From: Holophagae bacterium
Lineage (GTDB): Bacteria; Acidobacteriota; Holophagae; Acanthopleuribacterales; Acanthopleuribacteraceae
Length of the DNA: 64,000 nucleotides
Direction: 5' to 3'
Assembly: GCA_030429565.1 (NCBI GenBank)
Contig: JAUIFE010000005.1
Location: 310,001-374,000 of the forward strand
A program made the position numbers and the translations under genes. The notes beneath the pieces are model-generated. The model was given only the letters and a program-made list of their open reading frames with translations, was not told the origin of the DNA and made no database searches. This document shows positions 35,098-42,744 of the stretch, piece after piece. Numbering within the stretch: position 1 is the stretch's first letter; every line of letters starts with the position of its first letter.

Positions 35098-36684
35098 ATG
35101 AACCAGGACCGGCAAGCGATGTACGATCGCATTCGCGCTTCGTCGAAAGACGAGGTCATTCTGGAAGAGATGATCGCCCATGGTTTTTGGTCGGGCGAGA
35201 ACCCAGAACAGGGCGAAGCTCACGAAGCGTTGCAAAAAGCCGCCGGCGTGCGTCGTGAACTCAACGCGTTGACCAGCGAGCTACAGCGACTCGATAACTA
35301 CGAGGCGATGCTCAAAGCCTTGCGCAAGCGCAACATGGAACAGGCGATGGCCCGTCGCGCCGAGACCAAAGCGCGGCGCGAAGCGGAACGCCTGGCACGC
35401 GCCGAGGCGTGGCGTCGCAAGAAGCAGCAGGACATCTTGTATGTCGGCGATGGCTACTCGCAAGACTTGCAGGCACGTTCGCTGGACGGCGAGGCGTTAG
35501 CCGGGAACGGTGACTTGCCGCGCTTCGCGGACGCCGCCCAATTAGCCGCCGCTATGGGGATTAGCATTGGAGAATTGCGCTGGCTGACTTTTGGTCGCAA
35601 AGTTTCCAAAACCACCCACTACCAACGCTTTCACTTACCCAAGAAAAGCGGCGGGTTGCGCCTGATTTCGGCGCCGATGCCGCGTCTTAAAGAAATGCAA
35701 ACCTGGGTGTTGCGCACCCTTCTCGAGCCGGTCCCCCTGCATGCCGCGGCTTGTGGTTTCCGTCGTGGCTTGTCGATTGTCGACAACGCCCGACCCCATG
35801 TCGGCGCCGAGATTGTCGTCAACATCGACCTTAAAGATTTTTTTCCGACCTTGACCTATCCGCGTGTCAAAGGTGCCTTCCGCAAGTTGGGCTACAGTGG
35901 CCAGGTGGCGACTCTGTTGGCGTTGCTGACCACCGAACCCGAGATGGTCGAAGTGGCCTTGGACGGGCAGCGTTATTGGATGGCGCAAGGCGAACGGCAC
36001 TTGCCGCAAGGGGCACCGTCGAGTCCGGCCTTAACCAACATTATTTGTCGTGGTTTGGATCAGGCGTTACACGGTCGCGCCGAGATGCTGGGCTGGAACT
36101 ACAGCCGTTATGCCGACGACATGACCTTTTCGGCAAGTGGCGAGCAAGCGCGTGCTCAAGTGGGCGCTTTGTTGACCACCGTGACCAAGATTGTTGGCGA
36201 TCACGGTTTCATCATCCATCCCGACAAAACCAAAGTCCTGCGCAAGAACAGCCGCCAGGAAGTGACCGGAATTGTGGTTAACGAAAAGCTGTCGTTGGAT
36301 CGCAAAACCATGCGTCGCTTCCGCGCCGTTATGTTCCAGGTCGAACAGGACGGTCCGGCCGGAAAACGTTGGGGCCAAGCCGAGGACGTGCTGGCCGGAT
36401 TGGCCGGGTACGCGCATTTCATCCAAATGGTCGATCCCGACCGTGCTGCGCCCTTTTTGGCGCAATTGCAGCGCATTTACGACAAGCATGGGAAACCCAA
36501 CCAGGTGGTGTGTGCCGCTGCGTCCACGCCCCGTTGGCAGCGCTTCGACCCCGACCGCGAGCCGCCTGCGCCGGCCGCAATCGAAGAGCCGCCGGCGAGC
36601 TTGCCCCTGACGCCTGACGACGCTGAACCCGAACAAGCGGCGGAGACATCGGCAAAGAAAAAGCCCTGGTGGAAGTTCTGGTAA
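35098..36684 (+). CDS. Retron reverse transcriptase
   Basis: This 528-residue protein has an N-terminal ~130 residues that are charged and coiled-coil-like (ARREAERLARAEAWRRKKQQ region). The RT domain shows FHLPKKSGGLRLISAP (motif 1), IVDNARPHVGAEIVVNIDLK with the retron-specific NAxxH at 230-234, and LPQGAPSSPALTNIICR (motif 4). The catalytic YADD is at 338-341 and the VTG triplet at 389-391. NAxxH and VTG separate retron RTs from group II intron RTs. A Pro/Ala-rich tail ending KKKPWWKFW is unusual. The ATG follows GAGG. It should convert the adjacent msd RNA into branched multicopy ssDNA that regulates the ARM/SWIM partners. Confidence 0.93.
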   Translation: MNQDRQAMYDRIRASSKDEVILEEMIAHGFWSGENPEQGEAHEALQKAAGVRRELNALTSELQRLDNYEAMLKALRKRNMEQAMARRAETKARREAERLARAEAWRRKKQQDILYVGDGYSQDLQARSLDGEALAGNGDLPRFADAAQLAAAMGISIGELRWLTFGRKVSKTTHYQRFHLPKKSGGLRLISAPMPRLKEMQTWVLRTLLEPVPLHAAACGFRRGLSIVDNARPHVGAEIVVNIDLKDFFPTLTYPRVKGAFRKLGYSGQVATLLALLTTEPEMVEVALDGQRYWMAQGERHLPQGAPSSPALTNIICRGLDQALHGRAEMLGWNYSRYADDMTFSASGEQARAQVGALLTTVTKIVGDHGFIIHPDKTKVLRKNSRQEVTGIVVNEKLSLDRKTMRRFRAVMFQVEQDGPAGKRWGQAEDVLAGLAGYAHFIQMVDPDRAAPFLAQLQRIYDKHGKPNQVVCAAASTPRWQRFDPDREPPAPAAIEEPPASLPLTPDDAEPEQAAETSAKKKPWWKFW

Positions 36685-37001
36685 CCAAAGGACAACTTTT
36701 TTGACAAGACCCACATAGCTTTTTTTACCGGCCGGCCAGGCTGCTGTTTGAGGCTGGGCAATCATGCGGTCACATGGTACGCTGAGCCATCTTTATATCG
36801 CCTGACGGCTTTAATGTTTGTACTGTGCTTAAATCTCAAACTGGGCGACTTTTGACCGCGCTTTCTCCGTATCGATCCTCCTGTGAGGATAGCAACCTAC
36901 CTATCGGATTAGATCCTTTTTTACATCCTGCGCGATTCTTTCCACATGCTTCGCGACCCGTCAATGCTCTACCCAAAAATGCAACTTTTGGAGAAACCAC
37001 C
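36685..37001. other. Intergenic region after the retron, no gene seen
   Basis: This 317-nt gap contains a T-run (36720-36726, TTTTTTT) shortly after the RT stop, an ATCCTC/GAGGAT mini-hairpin near 36885, and the GGAG ribosome binding site of the glutathione S-transferase. An upstream-extended frame (from 36825) for that enzyme has no ribosome binding site and was not used. Confidence 0.5.
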
Positions 37002-37673
37002 ATGCAGTTAACTATTGGGAATTACAACTACTCGAGTTGGTCGCTACGGGCCTGGCTGTTGTTGCACCATTACAACGTCCCCTTTGAAACCAACTGCTTG
37101 GCAATGAATACCGATGCTTTTTATCGCGAGATTGCGGCGCTGTCGCCGACCCGGCAGGTTCCTTGCCTGGCAACCGATCAAGGCACGCTTTGGGACTCGC
37201 TCGCTATTTGCGAATGGGCCGCGGAAACCTTTGCGCAAGTGAAGGGTTGGCCCGCTGATGCGGCAACGCGGGCGCAGGCACGGTGCGTCGCCGCTGAAAT
37301 GCACAGTGGCTTTACCGAGGTGCGTTCGCGTTTGCCTATGAACGTTCGGCGCCTGTGCCCGGTGCCTGGCGAAAACGCGAAGTTAGCGGCTGAAATCGAA
37401 CGAATTCAGACCATCTGGCGCGAGGCGATCCAAACACACGGTGGCCCTTTTTTGTTTGGGGCCGAGCTCTCGATTGCCGACGCCATGTACGCGCCCGTCG
37501 TGTTCCGCTTCACCCGTTACCAAATCGACATGGACGCCGTCTGCCGCGCCTATTGCGATCACATGTTGGCGTTACCGGTCATGCAGGAATGGCGGCGCTT
37601 GGCTGAAGCGGAAACGGAAGTGATCGAAGTTTCCGAAGTCGCCGGCGAACGTTTGCCTTATCCACCGGCTTAA
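37002..37673 (+). CDS. Glutathione S-transferase family protein
   Basis: This 223-residue GST has an N-terminal thioredoxin-like domain starting MQLTIGNYNYSSWSLRAWLL, with the SSWS...R motif of a GST subgroup that uses Ser as the activating residue. SPTRQVPCL supplies the cis-proline (V-P), and TLWDSLAICEWAAE binds the gamma-glutamyl group. The helical C-terminal domain carries LFGAELSIADAMYAPVVFRF, with the N-capping S..D. The ATG at 37002 has TTGGAG ten bases before it. Detoxification or a maleylacetoacetate-isomerase-like reaction is possible; the specific substrate cannot be read. Confidence 0.9.
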   Translation: MQLTIGNYNYSSWSLRAWLLLHHYNVPFETNCLAMNTDAFYREIAALSPTRQVPCLATDQGTLWDSLAICEWAAETFAQVKGWPADAATRAQARCVAAEMHSGFTEVRSRLPMNVRRLCPVPGENAKLAAEIERIQTIWREAIQTHGGPFLFGAELSIADAMYAPVVFRFTRYQIDMDAVCRAYCDHMLALPVMQEWRRLAEAETEVIEVSEVAGERLPYPPA

Positions 37674-38034
37674 ACGTTGGTTTGGGTGTCGTCGGAAGGC
37701 GGTGGCGCCCAAGCCATTTCGAAAAAAATGTAAAAAGTTCTGACGGATTTACCGGATTTAGCGCGTACTTCATCGAGGGCGATAGTTATCGGCATCGACC
37801 CTGCACAACCCAAAAGACTGATAATAGACATGCCGAAGATTGAACCATTGATGGTTGCCTGCAGCAGCAGCCCGATCATCAACAAGGGATCGGTGCGTCT
37901 CGTCGAATCTAGCGGCTGATCGCTGGAAATAATGGCTTTGTGTGCTTGGTTGGCCGGTTGAAACGGTGCGGGATCTTACGCGTCGTGGGCATCGTTGTGC
38001 CTTTTCTTGCCTTAAAAATCATGGAGTATTCAAT
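37674..38034. other. Intergenic region, no well-supported gene
   Basis: A minus-strand frame (37670-37885) could encode ~69 residues with a hydrophobic segment and an LLGCAG lipobox-like motif. It lacks a ribosome binding site and the Lys/Arg needed at the start of a lipoprotein signal. The right end holds GGAG (38023-38026) for the next gene. Confidence 0.4.
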
Positions 38035-40722
38035 ATGTTTCGCAAACTGACATTACTAATGATGGCTTTGTTTTTTAGTGCCACCGTGACCCTGTCGGCG
38101 CAATATGGTGCCGATCATACAACGGTGGAAGGATATTATCGCGATGCGCTCGTTAACTCGGGACCCGGGGTGAGTACCACCGAAGTGAACACCCATCTCG
38201 ATGAACTCGGTTGGGGTTATGACTTTTTGGGTTTGGGTCTGAGTCTCGCCGATCAAGATCGCTTCTTTGAGCTCATCGCCGGGCGCGAAGCGGATCGCAA
38301 CGGGCTTTTACTTTACCCTGACGGTGCGCCGCGTTATCGCATTATGGCGGTTGGTAAAGCCGTACAGCGCAACGGCAAATTTCAGGGCGGGTTGATGGGG
38401 ACCATTCTCGATGGCACGCACCCCTTTCTCAACCAGCCCGCCAACGTCAACCTGATTGATTTTGTTGAGAACGGCGCCGGTTACATCGGCTTTTGTGCCG
38501 GCATGCAGCTCATGGACGACTTCCGCATTATGCCGCTCGGGGTGCAAACGTATCTCTATCCGCCAAACCCCTTCACCGGCGCGTCGAAATTTAACGGGAA
38601 GTACACATCATTGGGGGTGACCTTGGATTCCGTGCTGCAATGGGGCGGCACCTACGTGAGCAATCCCGATCACGTCCCCGGTCTCGAGGAAATTGCCACC
38701 GCGCGGGTCGTTTGGGATTTGGGTCACCGTCGGTTCGGCGCGACTTGGCGTTACCAGGATCCCCAAGATGCCGACAAAGGGCGTTTGCTTTTCAGTGGTT
38801 TTCACCCTGAAATGAACTCGGAGCAAGCTGCGATTGATCTGGTTACCGGTTACTTCACCTGGGCCGCCGCCGCCAATGCTCCGGCACCGATTAAAGCGAC
38901 CCTCGCCAACGGTGCAACCCATGTGGTTGACCAAGAAACTTTTTCCACCCAGTGGAACCGCATTAAAATCGGCGACGGCCAATACCATCATTACCGCATC
39001 CAACCTTCGAGTAGCAACCGTGGTCCTTATCTGCGTGTGACGGTTACTGGTGAAGCCGGTGCCAACTTGCACCTGTTCCTGAACCAAGGCGGGCCGGCGT
39101 TTAAAGGTGCAAGTGTGGTGGAAGACATTACCGACGGTGACCGCAAGGTTTTGACATTTGACGCGCTTACCTATGGCGATTGGTACTTGGCCGTTAAAGG
39201 TGCCGATTTGCCGGATGAATACTACATCCAAAACGATCAAGGCATCGATGTGTTGAACGGTCTCGGTTACAGCATTCACGCGGAATGGTCGTCGCAACCA
39301 TTCTGTTTGGAAAGCTCGGTCACCAATCTCCGCTGGGACGGTCGCAACGAATGTGCCGGTGAAGCGACTGGTTTCTCGTTTGAAGCGGACGACTGTATGG
39401 CCGGTAAAAGTCTGGCGATGGCGCTGTATGATCGCGACGGCCGCCGCGTGGCGAGTTTGGGTAACATCGCCGTGGTTCGTGGTGTCAACAGCCGTCAGGT
39501 AAACCTGCCGGTCGGATTGAGTGACGGCGCCTACAGCTTGCGGCTGACCTATGGCAATGGCAGTTATTGGGAAAGCGATGCCTTGGGTGTGCGTGCGCCG
39601 CGTTTCTTCTCCTTTAGCTTGGGTTCGGCGCAGGTGTCGCCTGGCGACAGCGTTTATCTGCGTTGGTATGCGAGCTGTAACATGAACGGCACAACCACAA
39701 TTTCAATGACCACCGAGCAAGGGACCGAAGTGGCGCGTGTCGTTCGCGGGGCCACGGTTTACGGTGTAAACGGACAGTCGTTTTTGTGCAACCAAGTGCC
39801 AGGACGCTATCGCTTCACCGTGTCGGTTGGTTCGCATTCGATCAGCAGTGGCATGTTGACCATCACCGAACCGACGATCACGCGGGTGTGGCCGGCGCAA
39901 TCAACGGTGGTATTGGGTGTGCCCTTTGATGTTTCTTGGGAAGCAACCAGTGGTTTTGGCAACACGCTTGGTACGCTTGCGCTTTACGGTGCCGATGGCA
40001 AATTGCTCAAAACCTTGGCCCAGAATTTGGCTTTGCCGGAAGGCGTGCAAACCGCCGCCTTCACCATTCACGCTGCCGACCTGCCCGCCGGCATTCCCAG
40101 CGCCGGTTGTTTCCTGCGCCTAAGTGCCGCCGGTCAAACCCGTGACAGCGCGCTGTTCTCGTTGGTAACCGAAGCCGGCGCCTGGCTGAGCGAAATTCCC
40201 GCCCAGCTTTACCAAAATCAATACTTAACGCTGAGCTACCGCCAGGACCTGCTGTTTCCCGACGGCCGTTCGGGTCGCTTTCAGATTGTTGATGCAAACG
40301 GAAAGGTGCTGCAGGACACCCCTAACATTTTGCCCAACCGAACCGGCAACCAAACGGTGCGTGTCCCGATTTATGCGACCGGAATTTCGTTGCAGGTGCG
40401 TTTGCTTGCCGCCGACGGCACCGTGATGCTGCGTTCATCCGGGGCGCTTGCGGCCAAGGCGTCGAGCATGCAGGTTTACTTGTCGGTGCCCGGTGGCGTG
40501 ACGTGGCATTGGGATGGCGAACCCAATACCGTGCGCATGCGGGTTTACGACGCAGCCACCAACGCGCTGATGTGGGAGCGCGAGCAGTTGCAGGGCCATG
40601 GTTGGCAGGCGTTTGCCAACATTCAGGGCAAATACCAAAGTGGGCGGCAGTACCGTTTCGAGATGGTTACGACGGATCGTGCTGTTAACTTCCGTCACAG
40701 CCAAATCTTTACCTACAACTAA
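38035..40722 (+). CDS. Large secreted protein with BPL_N-type amidotransferase-like domain
   Basis: This 895-residue secreted protein has a signal peptide (MFRKLTLLMMALFFSATVTL). Residues ~25-290 resemble the biotin-protein-ligase N-terminal/class I amidotransferase fold: GYIGFCAGMQLMDDF places a Cys in the nucleophile elbow, and LLFSGFHPEMNSEQAA resembles the GHPE-type His/Glu pair. A pre-peptidase-C-like beta domain follows (~300-400; WNRIKIGDGQYHHYRI and TYGDWYLAVKG). Several Ig-like beta modules extend to the C-terminus. The ATG is chosen at 38035 (GGAG eight bases upstream). The exported amidotransferase-like domain probably acts on a cell-envelope or extracellular substrate; its activity is unknown. 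Confidence 0.8.
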   Translation: MFRKLTLLMMALFFSATVTLSAQYGADHTTVEGYYRDALVNSGPGVSTTEVNTHLDELGWGYDFLGLGLSLADQDRFFELIAGREADRNGLLLYPDGAPRYRIMAVGKAVQRNGKFQGGLMGTILDGTHPFLNQPANVNLIDFVENGAGYIGFCAGMQLMDDFRIMPLGVQTYLYPPNPFTGASKFNGKYTSLGVTLDSVLQWGGTYVSNPDHVPGLEEIATARVVWDLGHRRFGATWRYQDPQDADKGRLLFSGFHPEMNSEQAAIDLVTGYFTWAAAANAPAPIKATLANGATHVVDQETFSTQWNRIKIGDGQYHHYRIQPSSSNRGPYLRVTVTGEAGANLHLFLNQGGPAFKGASVVEDITDGDRKVLTFDALTYGDWYLAVKGADLPDEYYIQNDQGIDVLNGLGYSIHAEWSSQPFCLESSVTNLRWDGRNECAGEATGFSFEADDCMAGKSLAMALYDRDGRRVASLGNIAVVRGVNSRQVNLPVGLSDGAYSLRLTYGNGSYWESDALGVRAPRFFSFSLGSAQVSPGDSVYLRWYASCNMNGTTTISMTTEQGTEVARVVRGATVYGVNGQSFLCNQVPGRYRFTVSVGSHSISSGMLTITEPTITRVWPAQSTVVLGVPFDVSWEATSGFGNTLGTLALYGADGKLLKTLAQNLALPEGVQTAAFTIHAADLPAGIPSAGCFLRLSAAGQTRDSALFSLVTEAGAWLSEIPAQLYQNQYLTLSYRQDLLFPDGRSGRFQIVDANGKVLQDTPNILPNRTGNQTVRVPIYATGISLQVRLLAADGTVMLRSSGALAAKASSMQVYLSVPGGVTWHWDGEPNTVRMRVYDAATNALMWEREQLQGHGWQAFANIQGKYQSGRQYRFEMVTTDRAVNFRHSQIFTYN

Positions 40723-40747
40723 GCGCCGCCTTCGTGGCTAAAACTGG

Positions 40748-40779
40748 GGGCGACCCGTACTTTTTGGTGCGGGTCGCCC
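40748..40779. terminator. Hairpin between convergent genes (bidirectional terminator)
   Basis: Thirteen-base arms GGGCGACCCGTAC and GTGCGGGTCGCCC (one wobble) are separated by TTTTTG, located midway between the converging ends of the secreted protein gene and the ECF sigma gene. T-runs are short, so termination may be partly Rho-dependent. Confidence 0.6.
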
Positions 40780-40784
40780 TTAGC

Positions 40785-41705
40785 TTATTCGTTGGGGCTC
40801 AGCGCTTGGAAACGGCCGGATTGGATCAGGGCGCGGATCGAGGCCATGTAGTTTTCCGGACCGCGATAATCGGGATGCGAGCGAAAGACCTGGGCGGCTT
40901 TGTGCATGGCGTCCATCTCGCGCACGGTTCGTTTGACCCTGTTCGGGTCGGGCGCGTTGACCGTCGCTGTTAGCTGTTCCTTCACGGGTCGGTCGGCGCG
41001 GTTATGGTTGGCGAAAAAGAGGTGTTTGGGATCAACGCGGCCCAAATTAACCGCCACTGGTGCGCGCGCCTTGCAATGGCAGCGATTGCTCGCTTCGACC
41101 AACCCGCAATGTTGCTGCATGAAGCCGGTCAGCGCTTCGCGGGCGCGCGACAGTCGTTTGCGGAAGGCGGCCGCGCTGATTTCGAGAATCTCGCCGCCTT
41201 CTTCGCTCGTGACCTCGAACACTTCGCCGAGAATGTAGGCCATGCGTTTTTCGCGGTCGAGACATTGCAGCATGGCGCTGCTACATCCGATTTTGACCTC
41301 TTCGACGAGCAACCGCATTTCGGCGCGATTGACCTGAAGGGGTTGCGTGCCCTGCCAACCCTGTTCGAGCTCGGCGCCGATATCGGCAAAGGTCAGTTGT
41401 TCACGGCGCCGTTTTTTGTGGACATTGATCAGATAGTTGGCGGCCACACGCATGGCCCAAGCCATAAACCGACCCTCGCCGCGATATTGACCGAGCCGCG
41501 TCATGATGCGCACCGCGATTTCCTGGGTGGCGTCTTCGGCGTCTTGCGGGTGCATCAGCATGCGCAGGGCGAGGCCGTAAATGGGATCGCGCAGCGCGCC
41601 CATCAGCGATGCCAGCGCCGCGCTGTCGCCGTTAACGGCGGCGGCACAAAGTGGCGCGAGCGCATCGTCGCCGGCGTTTGGGGTAATCTCGGGTTGGTTT
41701 GGCAA
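40785..41705 (-). CDS. ECF-type RNA polymerase sigma factor with C-terminal Cys motif
   Basis: This protein of about 306 residues contains region 2 (YGLALRMLMHPQDAEDATQE, then MAWAMRVAANYLINVHKKRR) and region 4 (MLQCLDREKRMAYILGEVFE, then GGEILEISAAAFRKRLSRAR). A Cys-rich tail with CGLVEASNRCHCKAR, a possible metal- or redox-sensing motif, and ~80 further residues follow. The start is set at a TTG (41705): AAGGAG lies eight bases upstream and the same AGGAGCC...TTGCCAAACC arrangement occurs in the decayed paralogue at 45947. It is the last gene of a kinase-GST-sigma module on the minus strand, suggesting a kinase-controlled sigma factor. Confidence 0.85.
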   Translation of the reverse strand: MPNQPEITPNAGDDALAPLCAAAVNGDSAALASLMGALRDPIYGLALRMLMHPQDAEDATQEIAVRIMTRLGQYRGEGRFMAWAMRVAANYLINVHKKRRREQLTFADIGAELEQGWQGTQPLQVNRAEMRLLVEEVKIGCSSAMLQCLDREKRMAYILGEVFEVTSEEGGEILEISAAAFRKRLSRAREALTGFMQQHCGLVEASNRCHCKARAPVAVNLGRVDPKHLFFANHNRADRPVKEQLTATVNAPDPNRVKRTVREMDAMHKAAQVFRSHPDYRGPENYMASIRALIQSGRFQALSPNE

Positions 41706-41733
41706 GGGGGTGGCTCCTTGTGGCGGGGTCGGC

Positions 41734-42447
41734 TTAGTTGTTTTTGGGGAACCAGCTTTGGTCGAGCCGTGCCACGTAGGCGACCAGGTTCGCGTGTTGG
41801 CGGGCGTGGTTTTGCAGCGGTGACGCGAACGGCGTGTTGAGCAAGTTGGCGAGGAAACCGTAGGCGACGGCATCGATGGTGGTGGGTGTATCGCCGAAGA
41901 AATAGTCCTGTTTGCCGAGCGCGTCGGCAAGGGCGTCGAGATCGTCACAACCCATTTGGTAAATGGTGGCTTTGTCGTGGCGGCCGATGCCTTGGCCCCA
42001 CAACGAGCGGCGCACGCGGCGCACCAACATCGGCACGACGGCCAGGCGAATCGGGGTCGGGATTTTGCCGAAAAAAACCTTCTTCAGGGTGGCCGTGTTG
42101 TCGGGATCGAGCCAGCGCGAGTAAACCATCGTCCAGGCAAAATGTTCCTCCAGCAGACGGGTAAGGGCCAGGCTTTGGGCACGCTGCTGTCGTGTTAAGC
42201 CGGTATCGGGGTCTTTTTGGCTTTTGTTTTTGAGGTGGCTGATGATGCGACCGGAGTCGCCGACGGTTTGGCTACCGTCGATGATGTAGGGCATTTTACC
42301 GGTCGGTGCTTTGGACGTGTCGCGCGCGTTAACGGCGCGGTAGGGAATGCCGGTGAGGCGCAGGTAGGCTTGTAGCTTGAGGCAAAAAGGACTGAAACTG
42401 GCGACGCCGTAGCCGCCGGCGAATTGGACCATCTGGATTTCGTTCAT
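41734..42447 (-). CDS. FaxC/metaxin-like glutathione S-transferase (copy 1)
   Basis: This 237-residue GST-fold protein has an N-terminal thioredoxin-like domain beginning MNEIQMVQFAGGYGVASFSP (FCLK instead of a Cys redox pair). PTGKMPYIIDGSQTVGDSGR carries the cis-Pro and E/D-S binding motif. The helical C-terminal domain ends FFGDTPTTIDAVAYGFLANL. The pattern matches the 'failed axon connections' (FaxC)/Tom37-like GST group. AGGAG precedes the ATG. Its gene lies between a TPR kinase and an ECF sigma factor, 28 nt from the latter. A near-identical second copy is at 45962-46687, and the first half of both genes is in a perfectly conserved block. Confidence 0.88.
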   Translation of the reverse strand: MNEIQMVQFAGGYGVASFSPFCLKLQAYLRLTGIPYRAVNARDTSKAPTGKMPYIIDGSQTVGDSGRIISHLKNKSQKDPDTGLTRQQRAQSLALTRLLEEHFAWTMVYSRWLDPDNTATLKKVFFGKIPTPIRLAVVPMLVRRVRRSLWGQGIGRHDKATIYQMGCDDLDALADALGKQDYFFGDTPTTIDAVAYGFLANLLNTPFASPLQNHARQHANLVAYVARLDQSWFPKNN

Positions 42448-42744
42448 GAACCGGGCTCCTTGTTTGGTTGAGCGCGTTAGTTTTGAAAAACGCCCTCTAG
42501 TGAACCAGACAACTGCGTTGCGGACCTTGTGACCGAGAAAATCAAAAAAGGAGCTATTTTTTTTCGGAAGAGGTGTCGTCGCTTGCGGCATCGGACGGCG
42601 TTTTTTGCAGTTCCTCAAGTTTGGCTTGGGTGCCCAGTTCGAGCGATTGGGTTTTGGCCAGCTCCAAGGCACGTTTTTTCCAATCCTCAGATTCGGCGTA
42701 GTTGTAAATGAACTGCAATTGCGTGTGGGCTTTTTCTGGCTGCT
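42164..42744. repeat. 581-bp block identical to 46404-46984 (copy 1)
   Basis: By line-by-line reading, every base from 42164 to 42744 equals the base 4240 positions further on. The block covers the 5' two-fifths of the GST gene, the GST-kinase intergenic region and the last ~190 bases of the kinase gene. Identity drops at once at both ends (A/G difference at 42163; divergence from 42745). Confidence 0.93.

Noticed and set aside
34754..35101. 115-codon plus-strand frame between the SWIM and RT genes
   Set aside because: It coincides with the structured msr-msd region; the codons run through the long msd hairpin and a1/a2 arms, and it has no recognisable domain.
35098..36684. Group II intron or diversity-generating RT
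   Set aside because: NAxxH and VTG are retron features; no maturase or endonuclease domain and no template/variable repeat were seen.
37670..37885. Minus-strand frame with an LLGCAG lipobox-like motif
   Set aside because: No ribosome binding site, no positive charge before the hydrophobic stretch, and the frame stays open upstream without a start codon.
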